Part shown: positions 15,773-25,000 of the stretch, piece after piece
Layout of the letters: each line of letters starts with the position of its first letter
How positions within the stretch are numbered: the first letter of the stretch is position 1
Assembly (NCBI GenBank): GCA_018303805.1
Contig: JAGVXL010000001.1
Coordinates: 1 to 61,844 of the forward strand
Direction: 5' to 3'
Source of the DNA: Candidatus Pacearchaeota archaeon
GTDB lineage: Archaea > Nanobdellota > Nanobdellia > Pacearchaeales > DTIR01
DNA length: 61,844 nucleotides
Made by a program: the position numbers and the translations under genes
The notes under the pieces: model-generated
The model's input: the letters and a program-made list of their open reading frames with translations, nothing else
What the model was told of the DNA's origin: nothing
The model's database searches: none

Positions 15773-15920
15773 GGGCCCATAGCTCATCTGGTAGAGCGCT
15801 GCCCCTGCATACAGCTTTCTTTCTTTAGAAAAGAAAGAAACCTTGCTTGGGGAAGAAAGAAACTACAATTCCCCCTGTAATGAAAGGCAGAGGTATCGGG
15901 TTCGATCCCCGATGGGTCCA
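15773..15920 (+). tRNA. tRNA-Ala (TGC) with a 75-nt intron
   Basis: Exon 1 is 15773-15809 and exon 2 is 15885-15920. The acceptor GGGCCCA pairs with TGGGTCC (one G-T), and discriminator A follows. The anticodon stem CTGCC/GGCAG encloses CCTGCA plus A after splicing, anticodon TGC. Position 33 is C instead of the near-universal T. The intron holds two hairpins (TTTCTTTCTTT with AAAGAAAGAAA; GGGGAA with TTCCCC) and an ACAG/CTGT helix next to the splice region. The splice point after base 37 is inferred from the canonical position. No CCA is encoded. Confidence 0.88.
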
Positions 15921-16220
15921 TCAACCTTTCTTTCTCAAAGAAATAAATCTTGGCGAAAGAAAGATAAAATACTTCTGCCCCGAATCATTTTGGAGTTCAC
16001 AAGATCATATTCACAAATAAGGGCAAGCCCTTATCAACCCCTGTTTAAAACAGGATATGTGAAAATTATGACGCGAGTGTGCGAGGCACATTTGCCGACG
16101 CTGATAAACATATGCAAATTCAAATGAAAGTTGATAACCACGAAAATCTTCCAGATTTTCGGGGCATAGGAAATTATCAGATTTCCTCTGGAAAACCTTG
16201 GGTTTGCTTATATTCATATG
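15921..16220 (+). other. tRNA-Ala-to-23S spacer with several hairpins
   Basis: No gene is seen. Short stems include ATAAGGGC-AA-GCCCTTAT (16017-16034), CGAAAATCT-TCC-AGATTTTCG (16141-16161) and GGAAAT/ATTTCC (16169-16186). Purine-rich CTTTCTTTCTC...GAAAGAAAG and an AAACCTTGGG element resemble stretches in both tRNA introns. No 5S rRNA was recognised here or after 23S. Confidence 0.5.
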
Positions 16221-16233
16221 AGGCAACATAGTG

Positions 16234-19053
16234 TAAAGATCCTAAAGAAGCTGCCAGATGGATAGCTTGGTTTGGGTTGCGAGGAAGGACGTGGCAAGCT
16301 GCGATAAGCTTTGGGGAGCTGCATGCAAGCTTTGATCCGAAGATTTCCGAATTTGAAACATTTCACAAGAAATTCTTCGTAAGAAGAAAGTATACGCGGT
16401 AAATTGAAACATCTTAGTAGCCGCAGGAAAAGAAAGCAATAGCGATGCCCTTAGTAACAGCGAGTGAAAAGGGCGCAAGGCAAGCCGAATTCTTTTCTGA
16501 AAAGAAGAGAAGATGTGGTGCTGCTTATCCTAAGCTCACGAGTCAAACTTCCCTGGAACGGGAGGCCATAGAGCATGATAGCTGCGTAGATTAAGTGGGT
16601 ATGGATTGCAGTAAAGAGAGTAGTGTCTTCTGAATAGAAGGCATGAATACGGCAGAATTAACTGCCAACCTTAAACATGAGCCCAAGTCCGATAGCGAAA
16701 TAGTACCGTGAGGGAAAGCTGAAAAGTATCTCTGGCGAGAGGTTAAAAGACTTGAAATCTGGCAGCGATAATTGGTTACGGCGTTAGTCGTAACGTACGT
16801 TTCGAAGAACGGGCCAGGGAGTTTATTTTTGTGGCGAGGTTAACCAACTTTGTTGGGCAGCCGGAGCGAAAGCGAGTCTGAAAAGGCGTGAGTCACAGGG
16901 ATAAGACCCGAAGCCAGATGATCTATTCCTGGGCAAGGTGAAGTCTCCCTAACGGGGGATGGAAGCCTGAACAAACTCTGCGTGCATACGTGTTGATGAC
17001 CTGGGAATAGGGGTGAAAAGCCAATCTAATCTGGCGATAGCTGGTTCCTGTTGAAATATGCCATAGTATAGTCTTGCGTTAGATGCCTACGGGGTACAGT
17101 ACGGATTGAACTTGCAGAGCGTTTTTGCTACGGAGTTTTTTCCAACTCAGAATCTGTAGGTTTCATAGCAGGAAGCAGGGGCGCGGGGTAAGCTCGTGCT
17201 CCGAGACCGGAACAACGGAGCCTGAGGTTAAGGTCCTTAAATATCTGTTAAGTGCAAATCAAGTTAGTCTGGAATCTGAGACAGCAGGGATGTAGGCTCA
17301 GAAGCAGCCACCATTTAAAGAAAGCGTAACAGCTCACCTGTCGAGATTTTAGGCGACGTAAATGGACGGGGCTAAACAGATTACCGATACCTCAGTCATG
17401 CTCGGTAGAGCATTGAAGTAAACAGGCGTTCTGTCTGCGTAGAAGTTTTTTCGTAAGAAAGAATGGAGCGGGCAGGAATGAGAATCCTGGCGTTAGTAGG
17501 ATCAGACTTTTCTGAGAGAGAAAAGCGCCGCAAGAGCACGGTTTCCTTGGCAATGTAGATCAGCCAAGGGTTAGTCAGTATCTAAGCCATGCCTTAACTG
17601 AGCATGGCGACGAACAGATGGTTAATACTCCATCACCATACTGCTGTGTATCTGCTGCATACGCCTTGCGATAAGTATAATCTCGCAAGAGATTTGTGCA
17701 TATAAGCATATGGATTGTAATGAGATGAAGCATGCCAAAATGCATGACGAAGGTTTGCTGAATCGCAGGGCCAGTGAAAATTGCATCAGAATGCAGTGTG
17801 CCTGTACCTAGAATCGACACTGGTGCTCTGGCTTAGTAGGCTAAGGCGTGAAAGGACAAACCAGTTTAGGGAACTCGGCAATTTAGCCCTGTATCTTAGG
17901 TATAAGGGGTGCCTATATTCGTGTTTTGTCGAAAGGTGGAATGCGAAAGTAGGTTTCAATAACAAGGACTGCCGGACTGTTTACCAAAAACGTAGCCAAG
18001 TGCTGTGCCGAAAGGCAATGTATACTTGGTGAAACCTGCCCAGTCGTGGTGTTTCAAACTTCATTCCAATGAGGCTAAGACCCATGAAACGGCGGGCTTA
18101 ACTGTGAGGCTCTTAAGGTAGCGTAATACCTTGTCGTCTGAATGGCGACTCGCACGAATGGTGTAACTAGGTAGTCACTGTCCCAAACTGGGGCCTTCTG
18201 AATCCATTGTCTGGTGAAAAGACCAGAAACTTCTTATGGGAAGCGGAGACCTTGTGGAACTTTACTGCAACTTGTCATTGTAAACTAAAATTAGGTGCAT
18301 AGTGTAGGTAGGAGAATACGCGTAGTTTTGGCGAGGCGGCTCAACAATGTAACACTACCTATCTGTTTTTAGCTTACTCATCTCGCAAGAGAAACAGTGG
18401 CATGCGGGCAGTTCGGCTGGGGCGGCCCCCTCCCGAAAAGATATCGGGAGGGCTCAAAGACGAGCTCATCCCCTTCGGAAATGGGGAGTGGAGCGCAAAG
18501 GCAAAAGCTCGTCTGACTGTATTCCTAACAACACGGAATGCAGATGTGAAAGCAGGACTTAGCGAACCAACAAGCAGCTTTAATGGCCGCTGTTGATGTC
18601 AGAAAAGTTACCCCAAGGATAACAGGCTTGTCGCACCCGATAGTCCATATTGACGGTGCGGTTTGGTACATCGCCGTCGGCTCTTCCTATCCCGGCTGTG
18701 CATAAGCAGCCAAGGGTGTCGGAGTTCACGCATTAAAAGGGATCGTTAGCTGGGTTAAGAACGTCGTGAGACAGTTTGTATGATATCTATAAGAAGTGTC
18801 TTTGTGTGAGTGGAATGATTCGCTAGTACGAGAGGAACGCGAATTAGCAGCCTCTAGTGAGCTGTTCTCAAGTGGGAGGCAGCACAGCCACGCTGTATGC
18901 TGATAAGAGCTGAACGCATCTAAGCTCGAAGCAGCCCGCAAAAATACACAAAAAAGGCCGTCAAAAAACATGACGTTGATAGAGTTGGGGTGTAAGGTCC
19001 GAGGCAACGAGGATTTCAGCCCGCAACTACTAAAAGCCTTTTCAGGATATTTG
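16234..19053 (+). rRNA. 23S ribosomal RNA
   Basis: About 2,820 bases between a 13-bp processing stem: AGGCAACATAGTG at 16221-16233 pairs exactly with CACTATGTTGCCT at 19054-19066. Recognisable parts are GGACGTGGCAAGCTGCGATAAGC near the start, GGCGACTCGCACGAATGG, TAACTGTGAGGCTCTTAAGG, CCCCAAGGATAACAGGCTTG in the peptidyl transferase centre, and the sarcin-ricin loop CTAGTACGAGAGGAAC. No intron is evident. The mature ends lie a few bases inside the stem and are approximate. Confidence 0.95.
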
Positions 19054-19105
19054 CACTATGTTGCCTTTGTGATACTTTTTTAGAAATCCTTTCAAGGCTT
19101 TTAGT
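19029..19105 (+). terminator. Long hairpin over the 23S 3' end, possible terminator
   Basis: ACTAAAAGCCTT (19029-19040, still in 23S) is perfectly complementary to AAGGCTTTTAGT (19094-19105), with AGGAT/ATCCT extending inward. T-rich sequence follows. This fold would compete with the 23S processing stem, because it encloses that stem's 3' arm (19054-19066). It could serve as the operon terminator. Confidence 0.5.
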
Positions 19106-19157
19106 AATCTTTTATTCTTCAGGATAATTTTAAATAATTCTTTTTACTGAGTAGCAT

Positions 19158-19918
19158 ATGCCATACCCCCGCGGAAAAAAGCGCCCTAAGAGCTACAGGC
19201 AGAAAATGAGAAAGTCCATGCTCTCTTTCTACAGAAACAAAACCAAGAGCAAGTCTGCAAGGCAGAGAATAAGCAGCTCACTGAAAAAATACGCAGGGCA
19301 GTTGCCAGATACTACAGAAAGAATCCCCAAGCCAAAAAGAGGATATCTGAAAGGGCAAAAGATAGATACAGGGCGAATCCTGAAATAAAAAAGAAAATAG
19401 ACAAATCAATGACAAACTGGTGGAAAGAGCATCCTTCTGCGAAAAAGGCAATGGCGGAGAAGATAAAGCGGTTTTTTATAGCTAATCCAAAAGCCCTTGA
19501 AGAGTTCATCAAGCACGGCAAAAACCTATTAAAAAAGCACCTCAGGACAAACCAGAAATTCCTCGTCAGAAGCAAAGGGGAACAGAAAATAGCCAATTTT
19601 CTTTATGAAAATAAAATCCCCTGCTCTTATGAATCAATCTCCCTGCCTATAACAACCAAGCCATATGCAGGAAACATCTGCCCCCCTGATTTTTACATCC
19701 CGAAATGGAATATCTTCATTGAGTTTTACGGCGGCTATCCCTCTGCATGGAAAAAGAAAGTCCTGAAGAACAAGCTCTATCCCGCCCATAAAATTCCTGT
19801 TCTTGCAATCACGCCTGCTGAACTCAAAAATCTGGGATATTACCCTCTGAAACAAGGAAAAACCCTTGGCGAAACCCCTATGGCTATGAAGTTTGAGATT
19901 GGGAAGTGGATAAAATGA
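19158..19918 (+). pseudogene. PD-(D/E)XK-type nuclease with N-terminal modular repeats, frameshifted
   Basis: Two ORFs (19158-19388 and 19409-19918) are parts of one gene. Frame 1 gives basic repeats (YRQKMRKSMLSFYRN...ARQRISSSLKK); in the next frame, homologous repeats continue upstream of the second ATG as RRAVARYYRKNPQAKKRISE. Adding one A to the A6 run at 19284-19289 joins them. The C-terminal part has GEQKIANFL...YE, PPDFYIP, then IFIEFYGGY, a nuclease-like D...ExY core similar to Vsr-like or homing nucleases with NUMOD-like repeats. About 250 residues when joined. It lies just behind the 23S gene. Confidence 0.6.
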
Positions 19919-19923
19919 AAATT

Positions 19924-20265
19924 TCAGTCCAGAACAATTACCTCTTTGCCTTTCAAAATCATGCCCTTTTTCATTCCATTCTTTAGAAAATTAATAATCT
20001 TGTCAGCAGTTTTCTTGTTGTGAGAATATGCAATTTTTACTTCCTCAATGACTGATTTTGTCGTTACCTCATCAAGAATTGCAAAACCACATTTCTTGCA
20101 CACACATCTTACTGATTTCAACTGGCAATGGTCTATATTGATTGTATCGCATTTCAAAATACCGCCGCAAAACCGGCATTTAAAGCCTTTCTTTTTAAAC
20201 CATCTTTCCATGTCTTTAGCTATACTCTCTTCAAATCCTTTTTGCATCTTTATTTTAGTGCTCAT
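19924..20265 (-). CDS. Small zinc-ribbon protein of unknown function
   Basis: The 113-residue protein has two Cys pairs typical of a zinc ribbon: CRFCGG (about residues 30-35) and VRCVCKKCGFAIL (about 53-65), with a Cys and His between (LKCDTINIDHC). An amphipathic C-terminal part follows. I do not recognise a family. It is convergent with the frameshifted nuclease and divergent from radC, and its composition resembles the A+T-rich island to its right. Confidence 0.7.
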   Translation of the reverse strand: MSTKIKMQKGFEESIAKDMERWFKKKGFKCRFCGGILKCDTINIDHCQLKSVRCVCKKCGFAILDEVTTKSVIEEVKIAYSHNKKTADKIINFLKNGMKKGMILKGKEVIVLD

Positions 20266-20302
20266 TTCCTTTTAAGTTTTATCCCCAAATTCTAACTTAG
20301 TT

Positions 20303-20333
20303 AACTTTATAATATTCTATAGTTCATAAAGTT
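20303..20333. promoter_or_regulatory. Inverted repeat in front of radC
   Basis: AACTTTAT and ATAAAGTT form 8-bp arms separated by 15 bases, ending one base before the radC ATG and containing TATA-like TATAATATTC. It could be an operator covering the radC start; the binder is unknown. Confidence 0.35.
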
Positions 20334-20334
20334 T

Positions 20335-20994
20335 ATGAAAATAAAAGAAATGAATGAAGATTCTAGACCGAGGGAGAGGTTAGTTAAATTCGGTGTTGAA
20401 AACTTAAGTGATGCTGAACTTTTAGCTCTAATCTTGGAAAAGGGCACAAAACAAGAGAATGTTATTGAAATGTCTAATCGCTTGATAAACAAACATGGTT
20501 TAAACAAACTTTCTGATTGCTCATTAAAGGAATTACAAGAAATAAAGGGCATAGGTTTTGCCAAAGCTTGCCAAATACTAGCTTTATTTGAGATAAATAA
20601 AAGAAATGTTCTCTCTGAAAAGCCTAGAACCTTCATTTCCTCTGCTAAATCTGTTTTTGATTTAATGAATGAAAAGCTAAAAGATGAAAAACAAGAACAT
20701 TTTATAGCAATTTTGTTGAATAATAGAAATTATTTTATTAAAGAACAACTTTTAACTAAAGGTGTTTTAGATGCTTCAATAATAGACCCGAGGGAAGTCT
20801 TTAAGCCAGCAATTAAAAATTCTGCATCAAGGATCATCTTAGTACATAATCATCCTTCAGGCAATCCCGAGCCAAGTAAGGAAGATTTAGAAGTAACAAA
20901 AAAACTCTTTGAGGCAGGAGAGCTTTTAGGAATAAAAGTTCTTGATCATGTTATAATTGGCAGAGATAAGTATTGGAGTTGGAAAGAACATTAA
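20335..20994 (+). CDS. radC: RadC family JAB/MPN protein
   Basis: The 219 residues start with the UPF0758 segment SRPRERLVKFGVENLSDAELLALIL, then a helix-hairpin-helix (LQEIKGIGFAKA), then the JAB1/MPN metal site HNHPSGNPEPSKED (H-x-H-x7-S-x2-D complete). The family was linked to DNA repair by an old genetic assignment; its activity is not settled, and members are frequent in mobile and defence islands. Here it converges with hsdM, the stops overlapping by four bases. Confidence 0.92.
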   Translation: MKIKEMNEDSRPRERLVKFGVENLSDAELLALILEKGTKQENVIEMSNRLINKHGLNKLSDCSLKELQEIKGIGFAKACQILALFEINKRNVLSEKPRTFISSAKSVFDLMNEKLKDEKQEHFIAILLNNRNYFIKEQLLTKGVLDASIIDPREVFKPAIKNSASRIILVHNHPSGNPEPSKEDLEVTKKLFEAGELLGIKVLDHVIIGRDKYWSWKEH

Positions 20995-22439
20995 ACAATC
21001 TTTTCAAGCTCTTCAAAACCTTCTAATAACTCTTTAATTTCTTTTTTAGCTTCTTTTATTATCTCTTTGCTGTCTCTATAAATTGTTTCTTCGTGTTTTT
21101 CTTTCCTGTATTTATTTATCGATAAATCCCAATCATTGTCCTTTATCTCTTGAATTGACACAAAAAAATGTTTTTTGGCCTTATCTTCATTATTTTCCTT
21201 TAATCGATTATTAAACCCTTTCAAAATGTCAGGTATATCATTTTGCTGAATTTCGTTTCTCTTGTCATCTAAGCTAAATCCGTCCGCTTCCATATCATAA
21301 AACCAGACTTTTTCTGTTGGTTCTCCTTTTGTGAAATATAAAACTGCTGTTGAAACTCCTGCATAAGGCTTGAATATTCCTGAAGGCATAGAAATAATCA
21401 TATCAAGCCTGCATTTTTCTAATAATAACTTTCTTACTGATTTATGGGCATTAGAATTGCCAAACAATACCCCATCTGGAACGATTACAGCACATCTCCC
21501 TCCAACAGATAGAGAATTATAGATTAATTCTAAGAATAATAATTCTGTCTTGCTTGTGCTTATTGTAAATTCGTCCGACTTCTCGCTTTCATTTATAGAA
21601 CCCTTGAAAGGAGGATTAGTTAAGATTAGGTCATAAGTTCCATTTTCATTATATCTCTTAGATAATGTATCCTCGCCCTTAATTTGAGGATCGGTTATTC
21701 CATGCATCATCAAGTTCATGACTGCAATTCTAACCATTGTTCGGTCTATATCATATCCATATAAGGATTCTTCATCAAGTATCTTCTTTTTCTGGGGAGT
21801 TAATGTGCTGACTCCATTTTTTTGATTAATTTTGAGAATGTGTTCATAAGCGTTTACTAAAAAGCCAGCAGTTCCACAAGCAGGATCTAAAATTCTATCG
21901 CCTAATTCAGGTTTTGCTAATTCAACCATCATTTTAATTATGTGTCTGGGAGTTCTAAATTGACCATTCTTACCCGCAGTTGTTAATTCAGATAGCAAAT
22001 ACTCATAGATATCTCCTTGTGTATCTTGGTTTTGTTCTTTGATATGCAAATCATTGATTATGTTTACCGCCTCAATTAAAAGAGAAGCTGTTGGCAGGGA
22101 GAAGCTTGCGTCTTTCATATATTTAGAATATAGGGAGTCTTCTTCTCCTAACCCCCTCATAAATGGAAATACTACATCTCTTACATGTGATAAGATTCTA
22201 TCTGAAGAATACTCGCTCCAAACAGACCATCTGCAGTTTTCATGTCCTGCAAATATAGATTTAAACTTAATGCCTTTTAAGGTTGCATTTTGCTGTTGCA
22301 AAACATCTTTATCTTGCATCTTTTTCATAAAGATTAAGTAGGATATTTGTTCAATTGCCTGCAGGGGATTAGAAATTCCTCCGCTCCAAAACTTATCCCA
22401 TAACTTTCTAATCTTTGATTTGAGTTCCGCGTGTAACAT
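20991..22439 (-). CDS. hsdM: Type I restriction-modification methyltransferase subunit M
   Basis: The 482-residue protein has the HsdM N-terminal helical domain (LRKIWDKFWSGG-like opening, here SKIRKLWDKFWSGG) and an N6-adenine methyltransferase core with AdoMet motif DPACGTAGFLV and catalytic NPPF (LILTNPPFKGS). It methylates adenine in the bipartite site set by HsdS. It is the last gene of the operon, three bases after the membrane-protein gene. Full length for the shorter HsdM class. Confidence 0.95.
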   Translation of the reverse strand: MLHAELKSKIRKLWDKFWSGGISNPLQAIEQISYLIFMKKMQDKDVLQQQNATLKGIKFKSIFAGHENCRWSVWSEYSSDRILSHVRDVVFPFMRGLGEEDSLYSKYMKDASFSLPTASLLIEAVNIINDLHIKEQNQDTQGDIYEYLLSELTTAGKNGQFRTPRHIIKMMVELAKPELGDRILDPACGTAGFLVNAYEHILKINQKNGVSTLTPQKKKILDEESLYGYDIDRTMVRIAVMNLMMHGITDPQIKGEDTLSKRYNENGTYDLILTNPPFKGSINESEKSDEFTISTSKTELLFLELIYNSLSVGGRCAVIVPDGVLFGNSNAHKSVRKLLLEKCRLDMIISMPSGIFKPYAGVSTAVLYFTKGEPTEKVWFYDMEADGFSLDDKRNEIQQNDIPDILKGFNNRLKENNEDKAKKHFFVSIQEIKDNDWDLSINKYRKEKHEETIYRDSKEIIKEAKKEIKELLEGFEELEKIV

Positions 22440-22441
22440 GT

Positions 22442-23125
22442 TTATTGTTGTGAAGCCTCCTTTTTAGAGTGTTGTTTGTATCCTAGTTTTTCGAAAATCC
22501 AATCTGCACTTTGCGAAGCGGATTCTACTAAAACAGTTTTAATCGTCCAGTAAGCTCCGGACATAATCGTAGATGCACATGTTGGACATTTTAAAGCAAG
22601 GGAACCTATCCCAAGGGAATTAAAGACTCCCCCCACTAATCCAAATGTAACTTGATGAAATAATGTGGCAGATATAAAAGTTGCTTCTAAAGAAAATTTA
22701 CCCATTTCTTGATAGAATTTTTGATAGCTTTCATTTATGTGTTGTCTTTTATGATCTTTGGCACTTAGTATGACTGAGTTATAATTGTTAATTAGAGGGC
22801 TGTATTTTGTTATTGCCTTAGATGCCTTTGACCAATCTTCCTGAGCGGTTTTTAGTTTAGGAATATTTGTTCTCGTTTGCTCATTAACTATTGAAATAAA
22901 ATTATTTATATTATCTGCAAAATTTTTGTAATCTTCATAACTCTCTACCGAACTAAGATTTAGAGGTTTTAGAGTAGATATTTTGTCAACAAAAACATCG
23001 TTCTCCTTATTTTCACCAATTATAGAATAACCCGAGAATTTTGCAAAGAATAATCCGAAAACCACTAAGAGAATAATACCCACAACAATTAGCGGAGCCA
23101 TTGCTTTTTTGTTCTTCATCTTCAT
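22442..23125 (-). CDS. Membrane-anchored protein of unknown function inside the hsd operon
   Basis: The 227-residue protein has an N-terminal membrane helix (APLIVVGIILLVVFGLFFAKF) and an alpha-helical domain of about 120 residues. A second mildly hydrophobic, Gly/Ala-rich segment follows near residues 160-205, containing LKCPTCAST, then a polar tail. Its ATG overlaps the hsdS stop (ATGA) and a GGGGGG-AG ribosome site sits just before it, so it is translationally coupled. No family recognised. The position between hsdS and hsdM is unusual. Confidence 0.75.
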   Translation of the reverse strand: MKMKNKKAMAPLIVVGIILLVVFGLFFAKFSGYSIIGENKENDVFVDKISTLKPLNLSSVESYEDYKNFADNINNFISIVNEQTRTNIPKLKTAQEDWSKASKAITKYSPLINNYNSVILSAKDHKRQHINESYQKFYQEMGKFSLEATFISATLFHQVTFGLVGGVFNSLGIGSLALKCPTCASTIMSGAYWTIKTVLVESASQSADWIFEKLGYKQHSKKEASQQ

Positions 23126-24321
23126 AACTCCCCCCTAAACGCTTTCTGCGTCAAAGAATTAAATAACTCTTCTGAGTTCTGCTGAGTTTTCTTGATATCT
23201 TCTTTCATTTTTTCTACATGTTCAACAATTTTTGCAAATTTTTGCTGGAGAGGAAGAGGCGGAAGAGGGATTTTAAGGGAAGAATATTGTTTTGCATTAA
23301 TATTTGGCTGTGCAACTACTTTTTGTTTTGAATTTATCCATGCCAAATACAATGGGGTTTTAGTAAAATAATAAATGTATTCTGGAATAATTTTATGATT
23401 AAATCTATATCTAATTAAATATCCTGCATATTGATAATTAATTTTATCTGAATTATATAAATAAGTTTTCCCAACAGTAGCCCCTGAACGTGCAAACAAT
23501 AAATCTCCTTTCTGTAACAAATATTTTTCTTCCGTCTTAGAAGGAGAAACTTTTTCTTTTTTTAGAGTTCCATTTTCAGTTATATCGGTTATTCTTATAT
23601 ACCTTGTTTTTCCGTCATAATTTATCGCACTTGCTCCAGAACCATACTCTCCAGAGACAATGCAAATTTTCTTATCTCCCAATTCAATTTCTTCAAACCC
23701 TTTATTATAAAACATCTCATTAAACACACTCTTCAAGTACTCATCAAGTAAATCATTAGCATTCTTGCCTCTTTCCTTAAGTTTTTCTGCTTTTTCTAAG
23801 ATTTTGATGATTCTTTCTTGTTCTTTTAAATTTGGGGTGCCGTCTCGGAGGAATGGGAGGAGGATTTTTATTTTAATTATAAAAGAATTATTGATTCCTC
23901 TTTGAGTTGAACCAGTGCATAATTTATCTTTCTCTAAATTAAATCGCTTTGTAGTAAAATAAAGTCTGATATAATCTGGGGAAATGTTTTTGTTTAAACC
24001 AATTCCTGCAAAGCCTGTAGAAAGAATATATTGCTTTACTTCTTGATCATTATTTTTTGTAAAAGCATAAACCTTTAATGTTGCTTGCATTTTAGCAAAC
24101 CAGATAGAATTTATAACTGGTTGCATATTTGCTCTTGAAGGTCGATTATTATACTTAATTTTACATTCTATTTTTTCTATTTTTGTTCCTTTAATTGATT
24201 CTGTAGAAAGATAATCTTTTTCTCCTTCAAACTCTTTTATACCGCTTCCTAAAATTTTAAAATAATTTTTATTTCCGAGTTCTATCTCTTTCCAATTATT
24301 TGTTATTAGTTTAGTTTTCAT
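23122..24321 (-). CDS. hsdS: Type I restriction-modification specificity subunit S
   Basis: The 399-residue protein has two target-recognition domains separated and followed by conserved helices. The first conserved part is LPFLRDGTPNLKEQERIIKILEKAEKL and the second IPLPPLPLQQKFAKIVEHVEKM, ending in the usual SLTQKAFRGEL. It sets the DNA site for both HsdM and HsdR. It overlaps the PIN-domain gene by 11 bases at its 5' end and the membrane-protein gene by four bases at its 3' end. Confidence 0.95.
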   Translation of the reverse strand: MKTKLITNNWKEIELGNKNYFKILGSGIKEFEGEKDYLSTESIKGTKIEKIECKIKYNNRPSRANMQPVINSIWFAKMQATLKVYAFTKNNDQEVKQYILSTGFAGIGLNKNISPDYIRLYFTTKRFNLEKDKLCTGSTQRGINNSFIIKIKILLPFLRDGTPNLKEQERIIKILEKAEKLKERGKNANDLLDEYLKSVFNEMFYNKGFEEIELGDKKICIVSGEYGSGASAINYDGKTRYIRITDITENGTLKKEKVSPSKTEEKYLLQKGDLLFARSGATVGKTYLYNSDKINYQYAGYLIRYRFNHKIIPEYIYYFTKTPLYLAWINSKQKVVAQPNINAKQYSSLKIPLPPLPLQQKFAKIVEHVEKMKEDIKKTQQNSEELFNSLTQKAFRGEL

Positions 24322-24835
24322 TTTTATTTAAATTACTTAGAATTTTATAGATATCATCTTTTAATAAATAAATTTTAATTCTTTTGTATCTTTTTTGTAG
24401 TCTATTTTTAAAATCTTTATCTTCTGTCACAACAATATCTATTTGATCTTTATAAGTTTCAATAGAGTGTGTCTGTAGGGTATCACTAAAATCTGTGCCA
24501 AATTTCAAAGCTATTTCTATTAATTCTTTTATAAAATCTCCAATTTTAAATTTTTCTTTAGGATTTGGAGGGATAGGTATAAAAATATTCTCCCAAGCAG
24601 ATTCTTTTTTAAATAAAAAAGCTTCGGCATCTTTTCTTGATTTTTTTCTTCTTAGAGCTGATGCGGTTTCAACCCCTGAAAATCTTGAAACGAAAAATCT
24701 TAGATTTTTCTTCTTTGAAAAATCTTTTACAATTTTATCTATAAATTTTTTACATTCGTTATGATTGTTATCTTTTTTAGAATAACTAACAAAAATGTTA
24801 GAATCTATAAAGATACCCTTAAAATTTTTATTCAT
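24311..24835 (-). CDS. PIN-domain protein, probable toxin-type RNase
   Basis: The 174-residue protein shows PIN signatures: FIDSNIFVSY near the N-terminus (first Asp), SGVETASALRR (Glu), GTDFSDTLQTHS (Asp) and VVTEDKDFKNRL (last Asp). The four acidic residues would bind metal for RNA cleavage. Many such proteins are VapC-type toxins; its antitoxin could be the 55-aa gene just upstream, whose stop overlaps this ATG (ATGA). It lies in the type I operon and overlaps hsdS. Confidence 0.8.
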   Translation of the reverse strand: MNKNFKGIFIDSNIFVSYSKKDNNHNECKKFIDKIVKDFSKKKNLRFFVSRFSGVETASALRRKKSRKDAEAFLFKKESAWENIFIPIPPNPKEKFKIGDFIKELIEIALKFGTDFSDTLQTHSIETYKDQIDIVVTEDKDFKNRLQKRYKRIKIYLLKDDIYKILSNLNKNEN

Positions 24836-24999
24836 CTAAATCTCCTGCTCTTTTTTATTGCCCAGAAACTTACCTTTACCCTTCTTGGAACCTTTTTTGT
24901 ACCTGTAAAAGAAACTCTTCTTCCATATTTATCTCTAAAGCTAACTCTAACTCTTTTAGGGACTTTTTTCGTAGCCCAAAAACTTACTCTTCTAGCCAT
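24832..24999 (-). CDS. 55-aa basic protein with internal repeats (not in ORF track)
   Basis: ATG 24999 follows a strong GGAGG ribosome site seven bases upstream, and the stop TGA overlaps the PIN gene ATG. The protein starts MARRVSFWATKKVPKRVRVSF and contains three related units, R-V-S-F-x-x-T/I-K-K-V-P-x-R-V-x-V-S-F. It is rich in Arg, Lys, Val and Phe in alternating beta-like order, so a small beta-hairpin nucleic-acid binder is plausible. No family is known to me. It could act as antitoxin to PIN; that is inference. Confidence 0.7.
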   Translation of the reverse strand: MARRVSFWATKKVPKRVRVSFRDKYGRRVSFTGTKKVPRRVKVSFWAIKKSRRFR

Positions 25000-25000
25000 C

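Noticed and set aside
14452-18596. ORFs of the track inside 16S, tRNA-Ala, spacer and 23S (for example 14452-14688, 15843-16127, 17781-18032)
   Set aside because: They fall within rRNA or tRNA and show no protein-like motifs.
19060-19157. 5S rRNA downstream of 23S
   Set aside because: No 5S-like sequence is recognisable; only the terminator hairpin lies here.
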